Shown: in pieces, positions 36,188-49,156 of the stretch
How the letters are laid out: every line of letters begins with the position of its first letter
How positions within the stretch are numbered: the first letter of the stretch is position 1
NCBI GenBank assembly: GCA_963082975.1
Contig: OY720346.1
Location: 47,469,296 to 47,533,295, forward strand
DNA from: Labia minor
Taxonomy: Eukaryota; Arthropoda; Insecta; Dermaptera; Spongiphoridae
Length of the DNA stretch: 64,000 nt
Direction of reading: 5' to 3'
Translations under genes and position numbers: made by a program
The notes under the pieces: model-generated
Told to the model about the DNA's origin: nothing
The model's input: only the letters and a program-made list of their open reading frames with translations
The model's database searches: none

Positions 36188-38285
36188 TTGACAGTTAATC
36201 AAATTGCTGATCTGAGTACCAGTCAAGTTTTTCCACGTGACATGTTAACGCTCCTACGAAACTTTAAATTAACTGATCCACAATTCCATTTACCACGGTC
36301 AATAGATATTCTTATTGGCTCAGGAACAAGTTTCTCTCTTCTATCCATTGGACAGATCAATCTTTCGACACATGATTGTTATTGAATTTTGCAAAAAACA
36401 CAACCTGTGTCCTGTCAACTGACTGATCTGTCAAATCAATTAACTCAATTTATGGAAATTGAAAACACAAATCAAAGGAGCTCTAGATCTTTAGATGATT
36501 TCATATGTGAAACTTATTATCAAATTCACACTACTCGCAATCCATATGAGGAGATTGAATGCTAACTCACAACTAAAAACTGAATATTGCAAGGTAATGC
36601 AAGAAAATATTGATATGGGCCATATGATATATGTTCCCGATGTCCCAGAGCCAGGATATTACATGCCTCATCATCTAGTAATCAAAACCTCCAGCACTAC
36701 TACTAAGGTGCGGGTCGTGTTCGATTGCTTCTGCCAAATAAGAGAAAGGTATCTCATTGAATGAGGTTCTATTGATTGGTCCTACTATCCAAGATGGTCC
36801 ATTCACTATGCTGCTACGTTTTCGATCTTACATCTATGTTATGACTTCAGACATCGCTCAGATGTATTGACAAATCCAACCATCGTAAGTTTCAAAGGAT
36901 TCTATATTATCATAATAATGTTATCAATATCTTTGATCTTCAGAGAATTATCTTTGGAGTCTCTGCTCCATACTTCCTTGCTATTCGAACTGTTAATCAG
37001 TTTGTTGATGACCAAGCTCATAACTCTTCTAGAACTTTCGAAATTCTAAAAAAGGGATCTTTATGTAGACGATCTCTTAACTGGAACCAATTCTCTGGCT
37101 GAAATTCTTCGACTGCGTGTTGATATTAATCAATTGACAAACAACGTGTTTTAATAGTTGGATGGCATTTAAAACATGCCGCACTCTCATTCACGAAAAG
37201 AAAAAAACCTCTATCTCTCTCACCTTCTCATCGTCACGTGACCGATTTGATTATCCGTGATATACACAAATACACATCTCATGCCGGAATCCAAATTTCT
37301 CTATCCAATCTTCGTCAGAGACTTTGGACTCTGAATGGTAAGGGTCCAGTTCGACGAATCATTCGATGATGCATTGATTGTCTTCGATACAGAACAGTGT
37401 TATTGCATGGAAAGATGGTAGATTTACCTTCTGCTCGGGTCACCGAGTCAGCTGCATTTTCTCATGTGGCTGTCGATTACTTCGGTCTCCTGTACATCAA
37501 GGAATGAAAATTCCGTAATCGAACAGAGTTTTTTATATGGATGTCTCTTCATCTGCATGGCTACAAAGGCCGTACATCTCGAAATAGTGAGTGATCTAAC
37601 AATTAACGGTTTTTAGGATGCATTTGTACGGTTCATTGGTCGACGAGGTGTCCCATCTCACGTGTATCCTGAAAATGGTACAAATTTCATAGGTGCAAAC
37701 AATCAATCACGTGAGCACTATATATTGTTCTCATCTAAATCCCATCAAGGCATTGTCAATGATTTTGCCTTGGAAAAAAGTATTACTTGGCGATTTAATC
37801 CACCCTTATCTCCTCATTGTAGTGGCATTTGGGAAGCTGAAATGAAATCCTTTAAACATCATTTCAAAACGAGTGGTGAAAGATCAATTATTAACTTTTG
37901 AAAAACTTAACTAACTTGCTATACATATAGAATCTATATTCAATTCTCACCTCTTGTCTTCATTATCTAACGATCCTAATGATCTTATTGTATTAACTCT
38001 TGCTCACATTCTAATCTCTCACGATACTTCCCGAAAATAATATCTCTGATGTTCCAGATTATCGTCTCAACATATGACAATTAATTACTAAGGCCACACA
38101 GTAACTCTGGAAACGATGGTATTTAGAATATCTACACGAACTTCAAACTAGTCAAAAATGGCAATGTTCTCAAGGTAAACTCGAGATCAATCAGATCATC
38201 GTCGACGTCCTTCCTGCAGATGATGGAATATCTCGAGTCGCAAGGGATTTTCAAACGAAAACATCACTTTGCTATGTTTTTTAAC
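36188..38285 (+). pseudogene. Decayed BEL/Pao pol (protease, RT, integrase)
   Basis: In shifting frames: end of the aspartic protease domain (DPQFHLPRSIDILIGSGTSF, about 36268), the linker QFMEIEN, start of RT (GYYMPHHLVIKTSSTTTKVR, 36653), GPTIQDGPFTMLLRF (36779), and a piece VMTSDIAQMY (36838). After a large loss of RT/RNase H come the integrase zinc-binding-like part (VTDLIIRDIHKYTSHAG, 37238; LRQRLWTLNGKGPVRR, 37310), the core start (FSHVAVDYFG, 37458), FRFIGRRGVPSHVY-like sequence (37628) and the end (KWQCSQGKLEINQIIVDVLP, 38157). Many stops. It cannot encode a working polyprotein. Confidence 0.88.
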
Positions 38286-38387
38286 AATTCATTCATCAAT
38301 ACTTGTTGTTAACATTCTAAACCATTGTCCATTCTATTGTAATCACTATACATATATCTTGCTCATTGATTCGCAACGGGGGGAGTG

Positions 38388-39154
38388 TGTTTAAGCAAAA
38401 TCTAAATTTCACTTAATAATTTTCTATTAATATTATTCTACGTTTTTTGAATTATGAGACTAAGGTAACTGTTGAGGGTTCGGGTTGGTTCGGATAGGCT
38501 CGCTATGATTCGTATATGCTGAGAGGGATGGAAATTAGCTTGGCGTGGATGGGCTGGGAGACATATTGGATGCAGGCTTGAGGTTGACCGTCAAGACAAC
38601 AGCTGAAAGACAACACGTTTCTCTACACAATATTGTATTAATATTCTTCATTCTTCAATATTCACATTTCAACATGTATATCAGGATTGTGTAATCGTAA
38701 TGTATTACAATATAACATATTCCAAATCGAAAAGGTATTTATTTAATATATATATACGAATGATTCGCTCAACGCTGGCTCAACTTACTGTGACGCCATT
38801 ACGAACGATCATTCAATGCATTTATATCAGGCCTATTGGCTATTATCATATAACAGACCTCTTGATCATTACTACATACAATTAACATTTATAACAAACA
38901 CACTCCTTTACGTATGCATATAGCTTTCATCAACGGAATAATCTTCAGGGAGTTTTTTCCTTAGTTATACTAAGGTTTTCTCCCTTCTTGGGGCTAATAA
39001 ATTCTTCAATATACACCCCAAATTGAGTATAATTATTTAATAATACCTATTCATATTTAATCCTTCTCCAAACATTTATTTTACAGTAAACAAAAAAAAG
39101 GGTTTAAAACTGAAGCACGAGAATTAGGCTTAAGGACTAGTTTTCGACGAAACA
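38388..39154 (+). repeat. BEL right LTR
   Basis: Same 767 bp as 33305-34071 by eye, preceded by a purine-rich tract (CGGGGGGAGTG, 38377-38387), the expected plus-strand primer site, and followed by the TACTC target duplicate. Confidence 0.92.
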
Positions 39155-39190
39155 TACTCAATGATAAAATTTATATATTATTATATATAT

Positions 39191-39608
39191 ATTATAGAAA
39201 AGAAGAAATATTCAATTAAATAAAAAATAATTTAAGATAAAAATATGATCTAATAAATATTTTAATTAAATTGAGAACTTTTAGAATAAATTATTTAATT
39301 GAATTGATATTTGTATATTAGAATTTAAAATAAAAAGGGAAATATTATAATAATTCTTCGATTGGGAATCTCTATGATAATTCATTGTTTGAAATGATTC
39401 CGCTAGGCCGACAGTGAGCCGCGAGCTGCTCTTGAATGAACAACACGGAGAATTATATAAACTTTAAAAAATTAATTTCTGCGGTTATTGATAAGATATT
39501 AATAAAATTTATAGCCTATGTTACTCTAGAGGTATATAAGAATATTGTGATGTAATTTCAAAGAAATCGGTTCAGCCAATTCTGAGTCTATAAAATAGTA
39601 ATTTTCCG

Positions 39609-39639
<31 letters not shown>

Positions 39640-40310
39640 GTGAAAAATTCTAAAGTCACTTTTGGATTCTAGAGGTCATGAAACGCGAAGATATGCAAAA
39701 ATTTTTAAATTCTGAGCAATGTGCAGACAAAAACCTTTTTTTATATATATAGATTATAGAAAAGAAGAAATATTCAATTAAATAAAAAATAATTTAAGAT
39801 AAAAATATGATCTAATAAATATTTTAATTAAATTGAGAACTTTTAGAATAAATTATTTAATTGAATTGATATTTGTATATTAGAATTTAAAATAAAAAGG
39901 GAAATATTATAATAATTCTTCGATTGGGAATCTCTATGATAATTCATTGTTTGAAATGATTCCGCTAGGCCGACAGTGAGCCGCGAGCTGCTCTTGAATG
40001 AACAACACGGAGAATTATATAAACTTTAAAAAATTAATTTCTGCGGTTATTGATAAGATATTAATAAAATTTATAGCCTATGTTACTCTAGAGGTATATA
40101 AGAATATTGTGATGTAATTTCAAAGAAATCGGTTCAGCCAATTCTGAGTCTATAAAATAGTAATTTTCCGGACAGACAGACAGACAGACAGACAGACGTG
40201 AAAAATTCTAAAGTCACTTTTGGATTCTAGAGGTCATGAAACGCGAAGATATGCAAAAATTTTTAAATTCTGAGCAATGTGCAGACAAAAACCTTTTTTT
40301 ATATATATAG
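39191..40310 (-). mobile_element. Family E, two tandem units (562 and 558 bp)
   Basis: Units 39191-39752 and 39753-40310 agree by eye in every base except one GACA unit (8 versus 7 repeats of the tetramer at 39609-39640 and 40171-40198). Read on the minus strand they start TCTATATATATAAAAAAAGG, a Helitron-like 5' end, then a CTGTCTGTC run and the module GGCTGAACCGATTTC with GATGAAATTAC. No coding sequence. A head-to-tail pair with near identity is a recent event and fits rolling-circle or unequal-exchange origin. Confidence 0.75.
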
Positions 40311-40404
40311 ATATATATAATATAATATATATAAAAATTCTTCCTATATTTAAGATAATATATATCTTTTATAATATTTTATTTTTTTTATTTTTACTTT
40401 TAAA

Positions 40405-40512
40405 TCTTATCTATCCATCCAGTGGCTCTACAGAACTCGAAAGTTCTTGGCCGCAGCAACCACATTCCTTCAAGTACTCCTATCTTGAGCTTCACCAACC
40501 AACTCCTGTTGA
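40405..40512 (-). mobile_element. Family C 3' end
   Basis: Begins with TATCTATCCATCC, then GGCTCTACAGAACTCGAAAG, TTCTTGGCCGCAGCAACCAC. On the minus strand it reads the WRNVVAAAKNF.. end of the RTE-like ORF and a GATA-type tail. 5'-truncated. Confidence 0.65.
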
Positions 40513-40653
40513 ACTTAAAGGATAGAGGTTCAAACTTCATCAAGTTAACAAAAATTTAATATATAATATTTAATGTAATGGAATAAAAATAAATAAATAT
40601 GGTTTATATGGGATTAGAACCCCAGAGTCAATAAAAAAAAACAATCATAATCT

Positions 40654-41085
40654 ATATATATAATATATAAAGGTTTTTGATTGCACATTGCTCAGAATTT
40701 AAAATTTTTTGCATATTTTGGATCTCTAGAATCCAGAAGTCACTTTAAAATTTTTCATGTCTGTCCATCTGTCTGTCTGTCCGGAAATTTTGTCGTTATA
40801 GACTCAAAATTGGCTGAACCGATTTCGATGAAATTACATCACAATATTATCACATATCTCTATATGAACATAGACTATAATTTCTATTCATATCTATTCA
40901 ATAACCTCAGAAATTAAGTTTTTCTGTCCGGAAATTTGACATTATAGACTCAAAATTGGCTGAACCGATTTCGATGAAATTAGATCACAATATTCTTGCA
41001 TATATCTATTTGAACATAGGCTATAAATTTTACTAATATCTAATCAATAACTGCAGAAATTAATTTTTGAAAATTTGATATCTAT
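40654..41085 (+). mobile_element. Family E relative, opposite orientation
   Basis: Starts TCTATATATATAATATATAA, then AGGTTTTTGATTGCACATTG, CTCAGAATTT, a CTGTCTGTCTGTCC run (40769) and the module GGCTGAACCGATTTCGATGA (40812). The module is repeated at 40960 (GGCTGAACCGATTTCGATGA), so this copy has an internal duplication of about 148 bp. No terminal hairpin plus CTRR was found with confidence. Confidence 0.65.
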
Positions 41086-41299
41086 ATGTTGGCATTCATC
41101 AGCGCAAAGAATACAAAACAAAGAATGTTTATAATATTTATATTTATATTGTTATTTTTCTAGTATTTGCAATATTTCAATTGATCATATTGGCTTTTTT
41201 TAACTTATTTAACACATTATTGAAAACATTCACATTACGATTATATTACCTCTTAATTTTTAAGATTATATGAATAAATAATTTTAATTTTTAATTTTA

Positions 41300-41382
41300 C
41301 AGATAGGGACACTTGGAGAAATGGGGTTGCTGCGGCCAAGAACTTTCGAGTACCGTGGAGCTACAGAGATATATAGATAGAT
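41300..41382 (+). mobile_element. Family C 3' end
   Basis: DRDTWRNGVAAAKNFRVPW-like frame from about 41303, then GAGCTACAGAGATATATAGA and a GATA-type tail. Only the last 60 coding bases remain. Confidence 0.65.
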
Positions 41383-44300
41383 ATAACATAAGTATATAAT
41401 TTATTTTCAAGTAATTTTCAGTTTTTTTTATTATAAATTTTTTAGTCACCCTGTATACATATAAAATAAATTCATATAAGTATTGGTTGGCAAATATTAT
41501 TAAATGCAACCACTTCAAATCCTTATAAGTTCACATAATTCTTGAAAATATGTAAATTAAGTTTTCTATTTACGTATGAGATTTTAAGTGATTTGCTTTT
41601 TTTCATTGAAAGAATCAGCTTCTTAAAAAAACAAAAAACGGGCGTGTCTTTGCAACCTTCTCCCAGATATAAAATTTTATCAAATAATCTTCAATTTTCA
41701 TCTCACGCAAATCCTGCTTGAGAAGAAAGTATAAGTATAAGATAGACGAGGAACAGCGGTAGAAAAAGAATAAAAAAAAATATGATGTATTTAGTTCTAA
41801 ACAGTTGAGTTTCTGTGAAAATACAATATGCTTTGGAATACAATTTTCGATTAATCGTAAATTTAGAATTCAACTCACGTCCAAGTGAAATCGTCGTTAT
41901 CGCCATTTTTCTTCAAACCAATCCAGACAAAGCTTGTGACATCCAGTTCTTTCAAATATGCACGTGTAGTATCGAATTGCTCGCTCGTATCGACTGCAAA
42001 ATGAAATTCAAAATATCAACAGTGGAAAATAAACTCACTTTTTTTTTGTTTATTCATATTTCATATTTAATATTACATTATCTACATAATACCTTATATA
42101 TATATTCAAATTAAATATTATTATTTATTAAATTAAATTATTGTTTAATTTTTTTAATTAATTATAATATATAAACTCGTTAATACTAAATTCATATTTA
42201 TAATAAATAATTAATATTATATTATTTATGATTTTACTTGGTTTGAGAAATATAATAAAACTTTTTACTTGCAATAACTGAAATTTAAATTAAATATAAT
42301 TCTAATGTAATTTTCAATTCTTTCTAAATTTTTCCAGATTATTATCACAGAAAAAATATATATTTGAAATTTAAGTTTATGTTAATAGAATCATTAATGT
42401 TAGGATTGTTAAAAAAACATATAGCACAGGACAGGGCAAAGCGTAGACCTTTTGGGGTCGATCACGTATAAATAAGAAAAATAATGTCGATTATATTGCC
42501 CAGCGTTGATATAACTTCTAAATTTACATTTAAATAAAAGTATTAGTTATCAATGAATCACTTATATATATATATACTATACTAAACTGCCTCTCCCTTT
42601 ATTTATTTCCCTTTTAGTAAATGAATAATAAATAATTTGAATGAAATTTCAAAATAATATTATTTTTTAATATATTCATATATATTAAAAATAATCGACT
42701 TAAAAAAAAAATCAAATTTGAAATTTCATCAGCCCAACAGCTTTGGATTTTCCTAAATTCAAAAATATATAAGAAATATAGTACTTATGAGTTTAATATA
42801 AATAAAGAATATATATCCAATTGAATTGATATTTTATATTTAAGAATATATGTGAATTTTCTCGTTCAAACAAAAAATCAAATATAAACATAAAATTGAA
42901 TATTTTTTCAGATTTCCTATAAGGATTTTATTATAAAATTAATAATACAATTTTAAGATTATAGTATTCTTATATATCTGCTATTATTATTTTATCAAAG
43001 TAATTTTCAAGAAATTATTTTCCATAAAGAAATCTCAGTTATGTAAAAAATTAGATATTATAATTAAAATTAAAGTAATATGTAATTTATTAGATATATA
43101 CTACTATAAATTTTATTTTATTAACGTAACAAATTTTAAAATAATAGATTATATGTGTGAATTCTTATTTATTTAATTTATAATTATTATAATTATTTCT
43201 TTTAAAATTAAAAATGTATCAAAACAACATCATTTGTATAAAATTCATAATTTTCTTATTTATTGAATGTCGTAAATGAAAGTAGTGTACCTAATCCCCC
43301 TTTAGTTTATTTTAACAGTATTATTTAATATTTTACGATTACCTTCCATGCTATATTAAAATAATCCAATTATGTTTGGATGGAGATAAAGCAACACTAA
43401 AATTATATTTTGTTTTATTTTCATGAACACTATACTATTCTTTTATACTTTTGATCAAAAAAAAAAAAAAAAAAAAAAAAATTTCATCTAACTTTTCACA
43501 AATTTACAACCATAAATATCAAACATGAATATATTACTTGTATTTCACATTCTACTACCCAATTTTTCACATGCGAGTGCTCAAATAAGCGTCAAGGTTG
43601 AGAAAGAAAGAGTAAAAGGGTTGTATGGGAGAGAGACATAGAAAACGAATGAGTAGGTTAAAGAGATTTCTAGAGATGGAATAAAATAAAAAATAAAAAA
43701 AAAAACAAAAATAAAAAAAATAAAATAAAAACGAAATAATTGTATTATTGCAGAGGCGGCTGTAATAGCTGCTAGTATATTACCCCTCTGGCATTTGAAA
43801 TTAGAGTCATTTCTCTCTCTCACTCACCCCTCAACTCTTTGCCCCAGATGAAATCACATTGAGCGGGTTAAGTTGAAAAATTGCCATTTTGAGATCGATG
43901 ACGCTTTTTTAAAGGGCTTTTGTCAAAATGAGGTTGGGATTTAGCGACCAACTTTAAGTGTCAACTATCTTGATATTAACACCAATGGTCTGGTAATGTT
44001 TCATTTATTTGACCTCCATTTTTATTTTATTTTATATCTAGAATCTGCAATTTACCTTTACCAATATTATTTATTTGTAATTTATATTACATTCAAAAAC
44101 TTGGCAGGGTTCGATTTCTTGTCGTTTAAAATAGTTCTAATAGAAATAGAGGTGGAACTATGATCAAGGTAGGGTAAGCATTGATTATTCAGGGAGTTAG
44201 AACGCAAAATTTTAATTTAAACCAGAATTTTAAGAATAAATTAAGTTGTATTATTTGTGATAATCTAATTTTCTTTTCTCTTCTCATTTGATAACCATTT

Positions 44301-45765
44301 AATTAATATTACTATTGTTTCTAGGAAAAGTCCCAACACGCCTGCCTTTCAAGTTTTTGAAACTAATTCTGGTAAAGGAATTAATCTCTTATTTAGGTCT
44401 ACGAGAATTAGAAAATTACTTAAAGTCAAGAATATCAAGATAAAGGTTGAGAGGATCCGTTGTACTGATCATAAAAACACCTCTACCCAGCTTAGGTGTC
44501 AGCCGACTTGATATGATTTCACCTGTTATAAGATGTTTAAAATGTCAGAATTGTTTTTTACTTTTTTACTGTTTCTTGGAAAGATGAATGGAAAGTATTT
44601 AATCCAATATAATATCTCACAATTTTTATTTTTCATTTCAATAATTTTATTCTAAAATGAATAGTTTTTATTTTTCTAATTTATAAATTAAAAATGAGTT
44701 ATTTTTATTTATAAATGTAAAGTTGTATCATAATTGACATTGGAAATCTAAATTCCTCTAAATCTCAACGTTATTCTCTTGCACATAGAAATTTAAATTC
44801 CGGCTTAAGTGCAAATTAAAATATGGATTGGGGAGTAGGTGGAATTATAAACTTGTATATAAATTGGGACTTGTGTAAAAACGTTTCAATTAAAACTTCT
44901 CATCCGTTGAATTAGAAACAATCAACCAATAAGAGAGATAGAGATATTTTATAATTGAGAATTGGAGTTAGATCATTTTTGAAATAGCTAGAGATAGATT
45001 CCCAGAGACAATCCAATCCCTAACTATTTACTGTTACTAAAATAGGATCAATATAGTAACCTGTCTATTCAGTCAAACATTGGCCCTTTAATAAGACATT
45101 GAAATTATCTCAACTATTCCAAGATCAATCCTATCTTATGATACTATACTATTGAGAATGTTCATCTCCCTATAATTTGATTTGTTAATCCAGTTTAATG
45201 GTATGATTCTGTAATAAAATGAAATTGAAAATTTATACACATCATTCATAGGATGCTAAAAATAGATAGATATGGAATTTCATCAAACCTAATCTCTTAA
45301 CTAAAATAAGTTGAAGAGGTTTTTATTCAAGAAAACTAACATTGAATGTATACCTAAATTTATTTTTTACATTATGAACAAATTCGAAAATTCAAAATTT
45401 AAATTTTAAATAGATTCAAGTGTATAATAAATACTAAATTTTACAAAAATTAATGGAAATATTAGTTTTTAATCACTGAGTTCAGATATACACAAATTTG
45501 ATGGACATATAATAAGATTTAAGATTTGGAATTGATAAATCTAAGAAGTTTAAAAAAGTCCTGATTTCTGATTATTTAATGTTTAATTTAGGATATATAT
45601 AAAATTCATAGTCAAATTTTATATTAAAGATCATCTTAAGTACGATATTGAAAGTAACTAAGAATCTAGATGACGTTAAGACCGATGATCTGAAATATAA
45701 GATAGGAATATAAATTCCGCCCTTATATTTTTGAATTATTTAAATTATGATTAAAATATTTTCCT
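41383..45765. other. Long AT-rich region without recognised genes
   Basis: Holds a 28-base A run (43457-43484), an A-rich tract at 43681-43735, and less AT-biased spots at 42420-42475, 43840-43975 and 44340-44530. The last has a 60-codon open stretch (TPAFQVFETNSGKGINLLFR and on) with no recognised domain. ORFs at 41703, 41815 and 43581 are low-complexity and not supported. Confidence 0.35.
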
Positions 45766-45767
45766 TT

Positions 45768-45930
45768 TCTATCTATCTCTGTGACTACGGAACTCGAAAG
45801 TTCTTGGCCCCAGCAACCTCACCCCTCCAAGTATTCCTATTCTGAGCCACAACCCTCCAGTCCCTATCCTCTTCCATCTCTCTCACGTCCTTTCCCACAT
45901 TATCCACCCACCGCGTCCTTTTCCTTTTCT
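45768..45930 (-). mobile_element. Family C 3' end
   Basis: TCTATCTATCTCTGTGACTA, then CGGAACTCGAAAGTTCTTGG: the tail and the end of the RTE-like frame. It extends further 5' than most copies: minus-strand coding for the RW.D.V segment can be traced to about 45925 (CCACCGCGTCC). Confidence 0.65.
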
Positions 45931-46204
45931 ATAACATGTTTTTCTAATATGTGTATAAAAACTAAATTCTAAAAATAAAAAATGTATATTGTTTAAAACG
46001 CGATCTCAAATTAATTTATGGTTTATTCAATAAATATATAGATTGTATATATATATATAAATAATAATTATTATTTAATTATAAGATAAAAATACCAGAA
46101 GAGAGTATAATCATAATAAATCAATATACACAATCAATTTACTAATTCAAATTTAAGAATATTATTAAAATTAATTAATATTATTAAAACAGTTAGTAAA
46201 GTAT

Positions 46205-46440
46205 ACATTTTTAATCTTCTGAGCGGCTGCTGGATAATCCAGGTACTTTAAATATGAAAATGTTAAATTTGGAAACTAGCGCAGCGGGTTGCCTAAATGC
46301 CAGGGGCTCTTTTTAGCCAGCCAGCCGCTCGAGCGGTAGTCAGTCTATCTGTGTTGGTGTGTGAGTGCGCACGCATAGCCAGGGCGCTCGGCGAGCGGCG
46401 CTGTTCCTGGCAAAATTCAACCTCGGGGTGAGGTTTATTT
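46205..46440. other. GC- and CpG-rich island of unknown nature
   Basis: About 235 bases with many CpG (GCGCACGC at 46368, GGCGCTCGGCGAGCGGCGCT at 46383) and short palindromes (CCGCTCGAGCGG at 46325; GAGC/GCTC pairs). No long ORF, tRNA boxes or known repeat. It could be a promoter, a short structured RNA or an inserted foreign piece. Confidence 0.35.
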
Positions 46441-47363
46441 TCATTTATTATAACTCGATAACCAATTACAACCCTCTCAACTCCTCCTCACAATTATGAT
46501 TGTAAAATTGTCACAAAATAATTTTTCATTCTTTTCATTTAATTATATACGTATAATATAACTTCCATATGCATTTATTCTATTTAATATTAATTTAAAA
46601 TATTTTTTTAAAATTAAATATATAACAAAAAAATAAAATTATATAGTTCTATATAAATTTATAAAAATCTTTTTTCAATATATTACATAAGAATAAATTT
46701 TTTTTATTTATCTTTTATATTTTATACTGGGATAATCTAAATAATAATATAATGTATTTTCATATTTATTCGAAATTATTCTGATGCATGACACTTTTTA
46801 AAGATTTTTATATAATTTGAATAAACCATAAATTAATGTTCATTATAAAACATTTAATAAGAATTCATTTGATGTCTATTTCAATTCGAAGCCACTGTTC
46901 ATGTTTTATCAATTGGCTGGATATATTAAAATATTTAATTTATTATAAGTTTTTAATTAATTAAATATCATTTAAATTATTTAAATCATACTAAAAATAA
47001 TTATATGAATTTATTTCATAAATTAGGTCAAACTTATTTAATATTTTAATAGAAATTAAGATTTAATGTTTTTTAATTTTTTCTATTTAAATGAATATAT
47101 CAATTTAAAAAATGAAAATTGTTTTTAACATATTATTATATAAAAATATATATAGTATGCTATGAATATATATTCCAAAATCTAATAATTAAGTCACCCT
47201 GAAATAATCTTGATTTTGATTTTAATATTCCTTAATACTATTTATTAATTTATCTCAATTAATAAAAAATACATAAATTCAATTTCCACATGAGACTTAA
47301 ACAGTTTGATTCGCCTTTCAAAGTCATGTGGATATTTTTCAAGTTCAAAAACAGTATATACCC

Positions 47364-47394
<31 letters not shown>

Positions 47395-47605
47395 GTATAT
47401 ACCGTAATATATATATATTGTTAGTATTAAATGAGGTTAAAAACTAATTTGTTTAAAAATAAAAATAAAGAAAATTATTATATGATTTTATATTATAATA
47501 AATTGGAATAAAAATTGCCTAATTATAAGTATTCATTTTAATTGTATTAAAATTCAAATAAAATTAAAAACAATGATAAATCATTCAAATTAATAAATTA
47601 AATCC
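46441..47605. other. AT-rich spacer
   Basis: Nothing recognised besides TA runs (47370-47392). Confidence 0.35.
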
Positions 47606-47830
47606 CTACTAATATCCTACGTCCGTCCGTCCGTCCGTATAGATGTATTTATAAATAAAATAAAATTAAAAATATTTATGTTATATGCCTATCTGTATTT
47701 TATTACATTAATAGATATATTAAAATTATTTGAAATTGTTTCTGTAGCTGGAAATTAATTTACTTCAAATCGTCGGTCGGTTCGGACCTGGCCACAGGTC
47801 AACTTATTATATTTTATAAAAGTTTTTTAA
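47606..47830 (+). repeat. Family B copy with internal deletion
   Basis: A GTCC tetramer run (47623-47638) and TATAGATGT are followed directly by the right part of family B (ATAAATAAAATAAAATTAAA, then GAAATTGTTTCTGTAGCTGG) and the end CGTCGGTCGGTTCGGACCTG plus GCCACAGGT. The module and second half of the left part are missing. Confidence 0.65.
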
Positions 47831-48556
47831 TTAGGAAGTAGTGTTGCCCGCCATATTATTTCAGAAATGTACCCGACTATTGAAAAAGATTGCCGACCCC
47901 ATATAATATATGATGCCCCAAGTGAAAGTTTCCTAGTCTATCAGCCAATAATCAAAAATTATAAAACTCTTGAATGTCAAAAAGAGTAATGTTTAGTCAA
48001 CTTTCAAATTACAGTCACTAATGATCCTTATTATTCTTAAAATTATATTTAATATATTTTCCAAGAAAGTCAATAAAAACATACTTATTTTTATAGAATA
48101 TGTATAGCAAAAGTAAAATAAAAATTACTCATTCGTTAAAGCATTAATTCCAATGAATTGCTACTAGAAGAGAAGTCATTTGTGTCTGTATTTAATCGAT
48201 CAATATATGCCATTAACAAACTAAAACCCTTTGACTGATCGGAAGTAAATTTTATTTATTTACTTATCGGAACCAATAGGAAGAGACATCAATCACGTTT
48301 AAATTTGTTATACGGTAAAGATCCATTAAGAAATATTATCAATTTTCAAAATACTGTTTAATGGAAAATAGAGTAAGTATTATAAACGACGTACACTTTA
48401 GAGATTGAGAGGAAAGTCTTAAGAGATTGAAAGTTTCATATTTATCTAAAGAACTAATTTTGTGATGGTTTGCCTGAGCTCATGTAATGTAATCAGACTG
48501 GAGATAGCATTGTTAAAATATTGAAATTAAATTATTATATTATTATTTTATTCTAT

Positions 48557-48587
<31 letters not shown>

Positions 48588-48860
48588 TATAATAATAATT
48601 TAAAATTCAAATTAATTTTCAAAATAATGATAATTTTGTATTTGGATAAGAATATTTAAATTTTTAAATTGTAAGTAAAATTATCTTTCAAAATTATAAA
48701 CCTAAAAACAAGGTGGATTTATTTTTTAGTTCCAATTATAATATTTTCAATAAAATTTTAATTCAGGAGATAGTATTTAATTTATATAAATATTTTATTA
48801 TTATTTTTAACTATTAATATTAATTAATAATAGTTATTCTTTTAATATATTCTCTTTCAC
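47831..48860. other. AT-rich spacer
   Basis: No gene recognised. ATT trinucleotide run at 48557-48582. Confidence 0.35.
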
Positions 48861-48861
48861 T

Positions 48862-49040
48862 CTTTCGAAAAATATATTATACTGGTGAGGAGACCGATTG
48901 GGACACGTCGGCTTGAAAGACAAAGAACATTGGGTGAACAATGTAGGAAAGGACTTGAGAGAGATGAGAGAGGGTAGGGGTTGGATGGATGCGGCCAAGA
49001 ACTTTAGAGTTTCATTGAGCCCCAAAGATAGATAGATCTT
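48862..49040 (+). mobile_element. Family C 3' end with GATA tail
   Basis: Frames include RRPIGTRRLERQRTLGEQC-like and NVGKDLREMREGRGWMD-like segments, then GCGGCCAAGAACTTTAGAGT and a tail AAAGATAGATAGATC followed by a CT run. Part of the WRNVV segment is deleted. Confidence 0.65.
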
Positions 49041-49156
49041 TCTCTCTCTCTATTATTATTATTATTATTTGCTTGCACTCAATAAAATTTGAAAATGAAA
49101 TAGCAATGCATTAATTTAATTAATACTTAATATTAAATTAATTTCATATCTTTTTT

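Larger units (their letters stand above)
33305..39154 (+). mobile_element. BEL/Pao LTR retrotransposon, recent but defective
   Basis: A complete 5850-bp insertion: two 767-bp LTRs, 5-bp target duplication and a 4316-bp interior. Retroviral-type pol order protease, RT, integrase is recognisable and of BEL/Pao type, but broken by many stops and shifts. No gag was recognised; in its place are a 67-bp tandem array (34853-35290) and a GC-rich patch (35836-36045). Identical LTRs with a decayed pol mean the copied element was already defective and was moved by enzymes from another copy. Confidence 0.9.

Noticed and set aside
43581..43823. 80-codon hydrophobic minus ORF
   Set aside because: It comes from an A-rich simple-sequence tract (poly-Phe/Ile) and is not a membrane protein.
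44344..44520. 60-codon open stretch resembling a retrotransposon gag part
   Set aside because: No cysteine-histidine knuckle or other gag hallmark; similarity too loose to call.
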